Assembly (NCBI GenBank): GCA_013822345.1
Contig: PNKH01000031.1
Location: forward strand, 1 to 64,000
Length of the DNA stretch: 64,000 bases
Source: Isosphaera sp.
GTDB lineage: Bacteria; Planctomycetota; Planctomycetia; Gemmatales; Gemmataceae
Reading direction: 5' to 3'
Below the pieces are notes generated by a model. That model was not told the origin of the DNA. It was given only the letters and a program-made list of their open reading frames with translations, and searched no databases. The translations under genes were made by a program, and so were the position numbers. Shown here piece after piece: positions 18,126 through 25,897 of this stretch (the stretch's first letter is position 1; each line of letters opens with the position of its first letter).

Positions 18126-19289
18126 CTACCTGTCGGCCAGGGCCCGTTCGAGGTCGGCCCGGAGGTCGGCCACGTCCTCGATCCCGACGCTCAGCCGCAC
18201 CAGCCCGTCGTCCACCCCGCGGGCCTCCCGCACGTCCTTCGGGATGCTCGCGTGCGTCATCGTCGCCGGGTGGCACACCAGCGACTCCACCCCGCCCAGG
18301 CTCTCCGCCAGGCTGAACAGCCTCGTCCGCGTCATGAAGCTCCGCGCCGCCGGGATGCCGCCCTTCAGCTTCAGCGACATCATCCCCCCGAAGTTCCGCA
18401 TCTGCCGCGCCGCCACCGCGTGCCCCGGGTGGCCCGGCAGTCCGGGGTAGTACACCGCCGCCACCGCCGGGTGGGCCAGAAGCCACGCCGCCAGTGACAT
18501 CGCGTTGTCGCCGTGCCGGTCCATCCGGACGGCGAGCGTCTTCAGCCCGCGGAGGACGAGGTAGGAGTCGAATGGCCCGGGCACCCCGCCGGCCGCGTTC
18601 TGGTAGAACTTGACCGGGTCGAGCAGCGCCTTCGCCCCGACCACGCACCCGCCGACCACGTCCGAGTGCCCGCCCAGGTACTTCGTCGTGCTGTGGACCA
18701 CCACGTCCGCCCCGAGCCGGAGCGGCTGCTGGAGGTACGGCGACGCGAACGTGTTATCGACGGCCAGTTTCGCCCCGTGCCGGTGGGCCGCCTCCGCGAC
18801 CGCCGCGATGTCGAGGATCTGCAGCAGCGGGTTCGTCGGCGTCTCGATCCAGACGAGCTTCGTCTTCGCCGACATCAGCGCCTCGAACCCCGCCGGCGAC
18901 GGGTCGTCGGTGTACCGGGCGACGAGTCCCCACGGCTTGAACACCTTGTCGAGGAGCCGGAACGTGCCGCCGTACAGGTCGGCGGACGCGACCACCTCGT
19001 CGCCGGGCCGCAGCAGCCCGGCGAAGACGGCGGTGGTGGCGGCGAGGCCGGACGCGAAGGCGAGGCCGCGCTCGCCCTCCTCCAGCGCCGCGAGGGCCGT
19101 CTCGAGGGCGGTGCGGGTCGGGTTGCCGCTGCGGCTGTACTCGTACCCCTTGTGGTCGCCGGGGGCGGCCTGGGTGTACGTGCTGGTGGCGTAGATCGGG
19201 ACGACGGTCGCCCCGGTGGCCGGGTCGGCGTCCTGCCCGGCGTGGATCGCCCGGGTACTGAACCCGTGCGGGGGAGGGGTGTCGGCCAC
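18126..19289 (-). CDS. Cystathionine gamma-lyase/gamma-synthase family PLP enzyme
   Basis: A 387-residue Cys/Met-metabolism PLP enzyme. Lys203 in VVVHSTTKYLGGHSDVVGG binds PLP. YEYSRSGNPTR and the late SLGGVESLVCHPATMTHAS are family signatures. Next to a cystathionine beta-synthase gene it most likely acts as gamma-lyase, splitting cystathionine to cysteine in reverse transsulfuration, but gamma-synthase or methionine gamma-lyase activity cannot be excluded from sequence. The GTG start at 19289 has GGAG upstream. It is the last gene of a three-gene minus-strand unit, 14 bases after the DUF4058 gene. Confidence 0.88.
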   Translation of the reverse strand: MADTPPPHGFSTRAIHAGQDADPATGATVVPIYATSTYTQAAPGDHKGYEYSRSGNPTRTALETALAALEEGERGLAFASGLAATTAVFAGLLRPGDEVVASADLYGGTFRLLDKVFKPWGLVARYTDDPSPAGFEALMSAKTKLVWIETPTNPLLQILDIAAVAEAAHRHGAKLAVDNTFASPYLQQPLRLGADVVVHSTTKYLGGHSDVVGGCVVGAKALLDPVKFYQNAAGGVPGPFDSYLVLRGLKTLAVRMDRHGDNAMSLAAWLLAHPAVAAVYYPGLPGHPGHAVAARQMRNFGGMMSLKLKGGIPAARSFMTRTRLFSLAESLGGVESLVCHPATMTHASIPKDVREARGVDDGLVRLSVGIEDVADLRADLERALADR

Positions 19290-19303
19290 GGGCGGGTTCT
19301 CCG

Positions 19304-20050
19304 TCAGGGGATGCGGCTGCGCTCGCACGCCTCCGCGTAGGTCGCTTCCAGGTCCAGGCGGACGCACCCGAACCCCTTCAGGGCGAGGGGGACCGCCGGC
19401 AGGGCCGCCCCGACCGCGAGCGGCCACGTCCACAGGTCGATCAGGTCTTCCTTCTTCCGGTGTACCGGCCGGTACGCCGCGGTGTACAGGTACGGGTCCC
19501 CGGGCATCAGGAACTTGTCGTCGTGGGCGGCGAGGCGGACGAACTCGTTGTGCAGGTTCCAGTGGCGCTCGGTCACGATGTCGATCACGACCAGGCCGAT
19601 ACCCTTGCCGAGGTACGCCCAGCACTTGGCGGCGAACCGCTCCCGTTCGTCTTCTTCCTTCTTGTTGCCGGGACTGACCAACTCGACCACCCCGACGACC
19701 CGGTAGGCCCGGGTCGCGTCCCGAACCTCGACCTTGATCTCGGTCGGGAACTCCGCCGGCATGCTGAGCATCGGCTCCGGGGGCGCGTAGATTTCGGGTT
19801 CGGTCGCCACCGCGACCCCGCCCCCCGAGCCGCCCGCCGGGGCCCCGTTCTTCGGCCCGGGGGCGGCGCGCTTCTCGTACTCGGCGACGTCGGCGGCGAC
19901 GCCCATCCCGAGGTGCATCGGCGCGTCCGCCACGAACCGCTTCGGCAACCGGCGGTTCAGGTCGGCCGCGATGCACCCAGCCCACTGCGAGTGGAACGAC
20001 TCCCACGGCCGACGCCCGAGGTCGCCGTGGAAGTGGTCGTACAGCGGCAT
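19304..20050 (-). CDS. DUF4058 family protein
   Basis: A 248-residue protein beginning MPLYDHFHGDLGRRPWESFH. DLNRRLPKRFVADAPMHLG, VVGVVELVSPGNKKEEDERE and GIGLVVIDIV are the hallmarks of DUF4058, an uncharacterised family common in cyanobacteria and planctomycetes. The VELVSPxNK element recalls nuclease-fold (PD-D/ExK-like) cores, but that is only a resemblance. GGAGGGG precedes the ATG at 20050. It sits between the cystathionine beta-synthase and gamma-lyase genes with 17- and 14-base gaps, so it is probably co-transcribed with them, which is odd for its family. Confidence 0.8.
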   Translation of the reverse strand: MPLYDHFHGDLGRRPWESFHSQWAGCIAADLNRRLPKRFVADAPMHLGMGVAADVAEYEKRAAPGPKNGAPAGGSGGGVAVATEPEIYAPPEPMLSMPAEFPTEIKVEVRDATRAYRVVGVVELVSPGNKKEEDERERFAAKCWAYLGKGIGLVVIDIVTERHWNLHNEFVRLAAHDDKFLMPGDPYLYTAAYRPVHRKKEDLIDLWTWPLAVGAALPAVPLALKGFGCVRLDLEATYAEACERSRIP

Positions 20051-20067
20051 CGGCGCCCCTCCCGCGG

Positions 20068-21417
20068 TTACTTCGTCCGGGCCTGGTCCCAGTAGTGGAT
20101 CAGGTCGATCCGGGTGACGATGTCCACCACCTTCCCGTCGGCCGTCGCCAGCACCCCGGTGTACCCGGCCATCAGCAACCGGTACGCCTCGTCCAGGTGG
20201 GTCCGCACGTCCAGGGCCGGCAGCGGCCGGGCCATCACCTCCCCGATCGGCACCGCCCCCGGGTCCCGCCCGTCGTGCAGCACCCGGGCCAGCGTCACCT
20301 CCTGCACGCTCCCGACCGGCTTCCCCCCGTCCATCACCGGCAGCTGCGAGATCCCCGTCGCCTCCATCAGCCCGATCGCGTCCTCCGCCGTCGCCGCCGG
20401 GGTGATCGTCACCAACTTCCGCTCCCCGCGCTTCCGCAGCAGGTCCCCGACCGAGTGGGCCGGCGGCTCGGTGAAGGCCAGCCCGTTGGCGGTCAGCCAC
20501 CCGTCGTCGAAGAACTTGCTCAGGTAGTTCCGCCCGGTGTCGCACCCGAGGGCCACCACCAGGTGCCCGGGGCCGAGCCGGCGGGCGTACCGCAGGGCCG
20601 CCGCCACGTTCGTGCCGGTACTGCCCCCGAGCAGCATCCCTTCCCTCCGGGCCAGGTCCCTGGCGACGTGGAACGACTCCGCGTCCCCGACCCGCTCCCA
20701 GTCGTCGACGTACTTGCTGGAGAACGTCTTCGGCACGAAGTCCTCGCCGATCCCCTCCACCTTCCACGGCTTCGGGGCCCCGCCGGACAGCACCGACCCC
20801 TCCGGGTCGGCCCCGACCACCTTCACCTGTGGGTTCCGCTCCTTCAGGTACTTCCCGACCCCCGACACCGTCCCGCCGGTCCCGACCCCGCACACGAACA
20901 CGGTCACCTTGCCGCGGGTCTGCTCCCAAATCTCGGGGCCGGTGGTGCGGTAGTGGATGTCCGGGTTGGCCTGGTTGGTGAACTGGTTCGGCCGCCACGC
21001 CCCGGGGATCTCCCGGGCGAGCCGGTCGGCCACCCCGCCGTAACTCTCGGGCGAGTCCGGGGCGACGGCGGTCGGGGTGATGACGACCTCGGCCCCGTAC
21101 GCCTTCAGGAGCGAGATCTTCTCCTGCGACATCTTGTCCGGGAGGACGAAGATGCACCGGTACCCCTTGACCGCGGCGACCATCGCCAGACCGACGCCGG
21201 TGTTCCCGGCCGTCGCCTCGATGATGGTGCCGCCGGGCCGGAGGGTGCCGGCCTGCTCGGCCTCGGCGATCATCGCCAGGGCGACCCGGTCCTTGACGCT
21301 CCCGCCGGGGTTGGTCATCTCGACCTTGACCGCGACCCGGGCCTGGAGCCCCTCGGTCAGCCGGGACAGGAGGACGAGCGGGGTCCGCCCGACGGCGTCG
21401 AGGATGGAATCGAGCAT
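20068..21417 (-). CDS. cbs: Cystathionine beta-synthase with CBS domain pair
   Basis: A 449-residue PLP enzyme joining serine (or O-acetylserine) and homocysteine into cystathionine. The catalytic core covers residues 1 to about 310: Lys42 in NPGGSVKDRV, the substrate loop EATAGNTGVGLAMVA, and the phosphate-binding loop CGVGTGGTVSGVGKYL. Two CBS motifs follow (LVTITPAATAEDAIGLM and PALDVRTHLDEAYRLL), as in full-length CBS enzymes, so an adenosyl ligand may control it. There is no N-terminal heme region. GGAG precedes the ATG at 21417. It leads the operon that continues with DUF4058 and the gamma-lyase. Confidence 0.9.
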   Translation of the reverse strand: MLDSILDAVGRTPLVLLSRLTEGLQARVAVKVEMTNPGGSVKDRVALAMIAEAEQAGTLRPGGTIIEATAGNTGVGLAMVAAVKGYRCIFVLPDKMSQEKISLLKAYGAEVVITPTAVAPDSPESYGGVADRLAREIPGAWRPNQFTNQANPDIHYRTTGPEIWEQTRGKVTVFVCGVGTGGTVSGVGKYLKERNPQVKVVGADPEGSVLSGGAPKPWKVEGIGEDFVPKTFSSKYVDDWERVGDAESFHVARDLARREGMLLGGSTGTNVAAALRYARRLGPGHLVVALGCDTGRNYLSKFFDDGWLTANGLAFTEPPAHSVGDLLRKRGERKLVTITPAATAEDAIGLMEATGISQLPVMDGGKPVGSVQEVTLARVLHDGRDPGAVPIGEVMARPLPALDVRTHLDEAYRLLMAGYTGVLATADGKVVDIVTRIDLIHYWDQARTK

Positions 21418-21552
21418 GGCGGCTCCGCGGCGAACGGGCCGGGCGACGTGAGTCCCCGGAAGGGTTCGGGACGGGGGTATTGTCGGCCGGGGGTGTGGTC
21501 GGGCAAGGCGAGAACCGGGGTCGGCGGGGGCGCGGGATTTCCGGTTCTCCGG

Positions 21553-21581
21553 TTGGCCGCCGGCGTGGACCGGCCTACAGT
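21553..21581 (+). promoter_or_regulatory. Putative sigma-70-type promoter of the DisA_N gene
   Basis: TTGGCC (21553-21558) and TACAGT (21576-21581) are separated by 17 bases and lie 43 bases before the ATG at 21624. This is in the 206-base divergent gap with the cbs operon. Nothing else is recognisable in that gap. Confidence 0.4.
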
Positions 21582-21623
21582 ACACCGGCCACCTCGCCGC
21601 CGAGCCCGTGCCCGCGTGCCCGC

Positions 21624-22589
21624 ATGAGCCTGCCGAGCCAGTCCGTCGCCCTCCTCCAGGCGGCCCGGGACCTCGTCAAGAGCCTCCCGGCCGACGCCGT
21701 CCTGCTGCTGACCGAGACGGCCATCGACTGGGACGAGGTGTCCCGGATGCTGGCCGGGTGCAAGCTGTTCGTCGCAGCCGAGAACCCGGCCCTGACCAAG
21801 ACCCTGCGGGAGCGGGACGACTGGACCGTCATCGACCTCGACCCCGAGCCGCTCCCGACCCAGGAGCGGATGAACAACGCCCTGCTCAAGGCCGTCACGG
21901 AGGGACAGCTGCAGCCGGGGGCCCACGTCGTCGCCCTGTACAACGGCATCGCCAGCTCGGACGAGGACGCCCCCGAGCCGGTCGACAGCCTGAGCGTCAT
22001 ACACCTCGGCGAGCACCTGGAGCGGATGACCGCCCAGGACCTCCGCGTCCTCGGGGACGCCGCCCCGATCGAGGTGCTCCGGGCGGTCGTCGACCTGGCC
22101 GCCGAGATCGGGCGGGAGGGCCGGGAGGGCCAGCCGGTCGGCACCATCCTGGTCGTCGGCGACACCCGCAAGGTGCTCAGCCTGTCGCGGTTCCAGAACT
22201 TCAACCCGTTCCGCGGGTACAGCCGGGCCGAGCGGGACATCCGGAACCGGGACGTGCGCGAGCAGATCAAGGAGATCGCCAAGCTCGACGGGGCGATCCT
22301 GATCGGGCGGGACGGGATCGCCGAGGCGGCGTGCCTGCACTTGAACCCGCGCGGGGACGGGGTGAACCTGCGGAAGGGGTTCGGCAGCCGGCACATGGCC
22401 GCCGCCGGGATCAGCAAGGCGACGGCCGCGGTCGCGTTCGCGGTCAGCCAGTCGAGCGGGAGCGTGCGGGTGTTCCAGCGCGGCGAGGAGGTGCTGCACA
22501 TCGAGCCGCTCGCCCGCCCGCACGTCTGGCAGCCGTTCAAGTTGGAGACGCAGGAGCCGCCCGAGGACGGCGACGACGGGGCGGAGTGA
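21624..22589 (+). CDS. DisA_N (DAC) domain protein, probable diadenylate cyclase
   Basis: A 321-residue protein. Its C-terminal part (about 145-305) looks like a diadenylate cyclase domain: Asp222-Gly-Ala in LDGAILIGRDGIAEAA and Arg256-His257 in GFGSRHMAAAGISKATAAVA, followed by AVSQSSGSVRVF. In DisA/DacA enzymes these DGA and RHR motifs bind ATP to make c-di-AMP; here the third RHR position is Met. The N-terminal 145 residues (SVALLQAARDLVKSLPADAV) form a separate alpha/beta domain I do not recognise. No membrane helix or DisA DNA-binding tail is present, so it is likely cytoplasmic. Activity is inferred from the fold only. Confidence 0.75.
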   Translation: MSLPSQSVALLQAARDLVKSLPADAVLLLTETAIDWDEVSRMLAGCKLFVAAENPALTKTLRERDDWTVIDLDPEPLPTQERMNNALLKAVTEGQLQPGAHVVALYNGIASSDEDAPEPVDSLSVIHLGEHLERMTAQDLRVLGDAAPIEVLRAVVDLAAEIGREGREGQPVGTILVVGDTRKVLSLSRFQNFNPFRGYSRAERDIRNRDVREQIKEIAKLDGAILIGRDGIAEAACLHLNPRGDGVNLRKGFGSRHMAAAGISKATAAVAFAVSQSSGSVRVFQRGEEVLHIEPLARPHVWQPFKLETQEPPEDGDDGAE

Positions 22590-22597
22590 CGGGCTGG

Positions 22598-22661
22598 GGC
22601 GAACCCGGAGCGTGAGCGACGGGGTAGAACCTCACCCCGTCGCTCACGCTCCGGGTTCGCC
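22598..22661. repeat. Inverted repeat, family D (complete copy)
   Basis: Perfect 28-base arms (22598-22625 and 22634-22661) with an 8-base loop. The core is CGAACCCGGAGCGTGAGCGA. It lies in the convergent gap between the DisA_N gene and the membrane protein gene. A single arm recurs at 5741-5769 and a related variant at 27018-27090. Confidence 0.92.
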
Positions 22662-22664
22662 TGG

Positions 22665-23117
22665 TCACCGTTGCCACGCTACTGCAACCATCACCGCCGT
22701 CAGCGCGGCCCGCAGCACCCAGGCCGCCACCCGCACGGCGTTCGACCGCACCAGCCGGCGGTGCCGGGCCGCGTCGAACCCGGTCGCCGCCAGCCGCTCG
22801 TGCAGCGGGACCTGCACCAGCACCGTCGAGACGGCCCAGACGCCGGTCAGCGCCGCCCCGAGGATCACCATCCACCGCGGGACCGCCGGCGGGGACGCCG
22901 CGAGCAGCGCGAGCGAGGTAAGGAACTCGGTCGCCATCGCCGGGAAGACGACGAGCAGGGTGCGGTTCTGGTGCCGCTCCATCGTCACCCGGAACGGGAG
23001 GTCGCGCTCGTATCGGTCGAAAAGCGGGTAGTGGACGAGGTGGACGAACGCGATCACCCCGAGCATGTACCACGTCGCCAGGGCGTTCGCCAGCAGCACC
23101 GCCTCGGGGGTTGACAT
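22665..23117 (-). CDS. Small integral membrane protein
   Basis: A 150-residue protein with four hydrophobic helices (AVLLANALATWYMLGVIAFV, ATEFLTSLALLAA, MVILGAALTGVWAVSTVLV, AAWVLRAALTAVMVAVAW). The third loop has PLHERLAATGFDAARHRRLV and the last helix is preceded by RSNAVRVAAW. This layout resembles DUF1772-like small membrane proteins, but I cannot assign it firmly. It follows the SDR gene by 7 bases and is the last gene of the carotenoid-like operon, so it may be a membrane component of that pathway (inference). Confidence 0.7.
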   Translation of the reverse strand: MSTPEAVLLANALATWYMLGVIAFVHLVHYPLFDRYERDLPFRVTMERHQNRTLLVVFPAMATEFLTSLALLAASPPAVPRWMVILGAALTGVWAVSTVLVQVPLHERLAATGFDAARHRRLVRSNAVRVAAWVLRAALTAVMVAVAWQR

Positions 23118-23124
23118 CGGGGTG

Positions 23125-23874
23125 TCACTTCGCCCGGACGGTGGACAGCCCGCCGTCCACGCTGATGACCTGCCCCGTGACCCACGTCGTCTTCGGGTCG
23201 AGGAGCCAGGCGATCGCGGCGGCCACGTCTGCCGGCTCCCCCACCCGGCCGAGCGGGTGCAGCGCCGTCGACGCCTTCAGGGCCAGCTCGTTCCCGGTGA
23301 TCTTCGCCGCCAGGGGCGTGCGGACCAGCCCGGGGGCGACGGCGTTCACCCGCAGCCCCCGGCCGGCGTAGGTCGCGGCGGCCGAGATCACCAGCCCGTT
23401 CACCCCCGCCTTCGCCGCCGCGATCGCCTCGTGGTTCGCCAGCCCGATCCGCGTGGCGACGGTCGACATCAGCACCACCGACCCGCCGCCGGTCATCGCC
23501 CTCGCCGCCGCCCGCACGACGTGGAACGCGGTCAGCAGGTTGACGGCCAGCGTGTCGGCGAACTCGCGGTCGGTGGTCAGGTGTGCGGGCTTCAGCAGGA
23601 TCGACCCACACAAGTTGGCGACCCCGGCGAGCGAGCCGAACGCTTCCGTGGCCCGGGCGAACGCCGCGTCCACGGCGGCGGGGTCGGTGGCGTCGAGCGG
23701 GTGGGTGACGCACTCTGCGCCGAGCGACTGGAGCTCCCCCGCCAGCGCGTCGAGGCGGTCGGCGGTGCGGCCGGCGAGCAGTAGGCGGGCACCGGTCGCG
23801 GCGAGGGTGCGGCAGAGCTCGGAGCCGATCCCGCCGGCGGCACCGACGATCAGGTAGGCGGGGGTGTCGGGCAT
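23125..23874 (-). CDS. SDR family protein lacking the canonical catalytic tyrosine
   Basis: A 249-residue short-chain dehydrogenase/reductase. The NAD(P) motif GAAGGIG is at 11-17, then Asn112, Ser137 (VLMSTVA) and Lys155 in HEAIAAAKAG. The position four residues before that Lys, normally Tyr (YxxxK), is Ile151. The C-terminal WVTGQVISVDGG is classic. It is either a non-canonical SDR subgroup using another residue or a non-dehydrogenase. Its start lies 25 bases inside the 3' end of the glycosyltransferase gene, showing operon membership. A TATCAT-like box on the minus strand (23912-23917) might add a local promoter. Confidence 0.85.
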   Translation of the reverse strand: MPDTPAYLIVGAAGGIGSELCRTLAATGARLLLAGRTADRLDALAGELQSLGAECVTHPLDATDPAAVDAAFARATEAFGSLAGVANLCGSILLKPAHLTTDREFADTLAVNLLTAFHVVRAAARAMTGGGSVVLMSTVATRIGLANHEAIAAAKAGVNGLVISAAATYAGRGLRVNAVAPGLVRTPLAAKITGNELALKASTALHPLGRVGEPADVAAAIAWLLDPKTTWVTGQVISVDGGLSTVRAK

Positions 23875-25082
23875 GGGGGTGCGGGCTCGGGTGACGGTTC
23901 GGTGTCACCCGATGATAGGCCGGGGTGGGCCCGCCCCTTCCACCCGACCGGCCGGCCGGCCACCGCCCGGTACACGGCGTACCACTGGACGGCGAGGAGC
24001 AGCAGGACGCCGACCGGGTGGAGGAGTTCGCCCGTTAGCGATTGGCGGAACCGGACCGTTACGTGCGCCCGGACCCCGTAACCCAGCGCGATCGCGGCCA
24101 GAACCGGCGACAGCCCATCGGCCCAGAGGACGGCTGGGCAGAGCAGGAGTGCCAGCGGCAGTACCTGCCCGAGCAGCAGCACGGCCGTCCAGAACCCGAT
24201 CTGGCCGGTCGCCGCCATCCCCTCCCGGGCGTTCTTCGCCAGCCCATTCCACACCCCGGCCGCCGAACGGTACATCCGGCACGTCGCCAGGCCCGCCGCG
24301 TCGCAGATGTCGGTGAAGAACCCGGCCCGGCGGTAGGCCCGCGGTAGTGTCAGCCCGTCGTGCAGCGACGCCTTGACCGCCGCGTGCCCGCCTACCTTCT
24401 GGTACGCGGCCCGGGTCGTGACGAAGAACTGCCCGCACCCGACCCCGAGGCCGACCCACCGGACGTTGCGCATCAGCCCGATCGGGAGCCAGCACAGCAG
24501 CAGCCAGTGGATCAGCGGGATGAGGAGCCGTTCGAGGAGCGTGCCGGTCTCCTGGCGGGGGAACCCGCTGACCAGTTCCGCCCCGGACGCCCGCAGGAAC
24601 AGCACCATCCGGGCGAGGGCGTCGGGTTCGAGCCGCACGTCGGCGTCGAGGAAGACGAACACGTCGTGGCGGGCCAGCTTCGACAGTGCGAAGCAGGCGT
24701 GCTGCTTCCCGCACCACCCGTCCGGCAGCGGCGGGGCCGATTCCAACCGGACGCGGGGATCGGTCGCGGCGATCTCCCGCACCACCTCGGCGGTGCGGTC
24801 GGCCGAGTGGTCGTCGAGGACGATCACTTCGAGGTCGATGTCCTCCGACGCGAGTACGGAGGCCAGGCACGCGGCGATGCCGTGCTCCTCGTTCCGGGCC
24901 GGGATCAGGACGGAGACCACCCCCGAGCGGGGGGCGTGAGCCCCCTGAGCGCTTCCGTGCTCAGGGGGCTCACGCCCCCCGCTCGGGAGTTGCGGCGGCT
25001 CGCGGAACAGGATCGAGTTACACAGATACATCAGGGCGGGGACGGCGGCGCAGCCGAGGCACACCCAGGCGACGGCGGTCAC
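23850..25082 (-). CDS. Family 2 glycosyltransferase, CrtQ-like, with an in-frame repeat insertion
   Basis: A 410-residue membrane glycosyltransferase. An N-terminal helix (AWVCLGCAAVPALMYLC) precedes the GT2 domain: VSVLIPARNEEHGIAACLAS, VIVLDDHSADRTAEVV, the DxD-type FVFLDADVRL and LVSGFPRQETG. Several C-terminal helices follow. This architecture fits CrtQ-type carotenoid glycosyltransferases such as the staphyloxanthin enzyme, and the neighbours are CrtI-type desaturases and an acyltransferase. Residues between the first helix and the GT2 domain (around LPSGGREPPEH) are encoded by repeat G. The GTG start overlaps the acyltransferase stop (GTGA). Confidence 0.82.
   Translation of the reverse strand: MTAVAWVCLGCAAVPALMYLCNSILFREPPQLPSGGREPPEHGSAQGAHAPRSGVVSVLIPARNEEHGIAACLASVLASEDIDLEVIVLDDHSADRTAEVVREIAATDPRVRLESAPPLPDGWCGKQHACFALSKLARHDVFVFLDADVRLEPDALARMVLFLRASGAELVSGFPRQETGTLLERLLIPLIHWLLLCWLPIGLMRNVRWVGLGVGCGQFFVTTRAAYQKVGGHAAVKASLHDGLTLPRAYRRAGFFTDICDAAGLATCRMYRSAAGVWNGLAKNAREGMAATGQIGFWTAVLLLGQVLPLALLLCPAVLWADGLSPVLAAIALGYGVRAHVTVRFRQSLTGELLHPVGVLLLLAVQWYAVYRAVAGRPVGWKGRAHPGLSSGDTEPSPEPAPPCPTPPPT
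24922..24987. repeat. Inverted repeat, family G, inside a coding region
   Basis: Perfect 28-base arms (24922-24949 and 24960-24987) with a 10-base loop lie within the glycosyltransferase reading frame. The core is CCCGAGCGGGGGGCGTGAGC. The element is 66 bases, exactly 22 codons, and the frame is open throughout. Confidence 0.92.
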
Positions 25083-25891
25083 GGCCGGTCCCCCGGGGCG
25101 GCGTGCGACGGGTCGAACCGCTTCCCCCGCGCCCACGCCTTCACCCGCCGCCACCCGTCGTACACCCCGCCGACCCCGGACCGCCCGGCGAGCAGCTCCG
25201 TGAACCGCCCGGGGTCGCGGGTCACCGCCTCGGCGCCCAGCGCATCCAGGTTCCGCGTCATCGCCGCTTCGACCAGCGCCGTCCAGTCGCGGCCGGACAG
25301 CCCGGGGTGGTCCGCGGCTCGCACCGGCTCGCCGACCCGGACCAGCGCCTCGGGGGTGCGCTCCGTCCAGAACGTGTACTCCAGGGCGAGCGGGACCAGC
25401 ACCGCCGCCGGCACCCGGGCCATCAGGTGCCCGACCCCCGAGCTGATCCCGAGCGGCCGCTCCCGCACGTCCGTGAACCGCCCCTGGGCCGTCACCCAGT
25501 ACGCCCGCTTCGGCTGTGACAACACCGCCGCCCCGGTCCGGACGAACTCGGCCGCCCCGCGCAGGCTGCGGGTGTCGACCGGGACGAACCCGAGTTTCGT
25601 CAGGAACCCGTACCCCTTCACGGCCTCCGCGTCGATCGCCGCGAACTCGTCCCGGTCGGCGGTGAGCCGCGCCAGGACGAGGCAGACCATCGGGTCCCAC
25701 CACGACGGGTGGTTGAGCACGACCAGCAGCGGGTCGTCGCCGGGCGGCGGGAACGGGTGCCCGGACTTCGACACCCGGACGGCGTGGAAGTGCTTCCGGA
25801 CGTACCGCCGGGCGTACCACTTGAACAGGCGGTACAGCCACCGGGACCGGGGCGGCAGGGCCGGGGCGGGGGCCAGGCGGTCGGGTGGCAT
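25079..25891 (-). CDS. PlsC-like acyltransferase
   Basis: A 270-residue lysophospholipid acyltransferase-family protein. The HX4D catalytic motif is in VVLNHPSWWDPMVC, followed by LTKLGFVPVDTRSLRG and WVTAQGRFTDVRERPLG (the acceptor-binding blocks). A hydrophobic N-terminal stretch suggests membrane association. In this operon it could acylate a glycosylated carotenoid, the step done in staphyloxanthin synthesis by an unrelated enzyme (inference); phospholipid synthesis is the alternative. It lies 6 bases after the serine hydrolase gene and its stop overlaps the glycosyltransferase start. Confidence 0.82.
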   Translation of the reverse strand: MPPDRLAPAPALPPRSRWLYRLFKWYARRYVRKHFHAVRVSKSGHPFPPPGDDPLLVVLNHPSWWDPMVCLVLARLTADRDEFAAIDAEAVKGYGFLTKLGFVPVDTRSLRGAAEFVRTGAAVLSQPKRAYWVTAQGRFTDVRERPLGISSGVGHLMARVPAAVLVPLALEYTFWTERTPEALVRVGEPVRAADHPGLSGRDWTALVEAAMTRNLDALGAEAVTRDPGRFTELLAGRSGVGGVYDGWRRVKAWARGKRFDPSHAAPGDRP

Positions 25892-25897
25892 GGCGGG

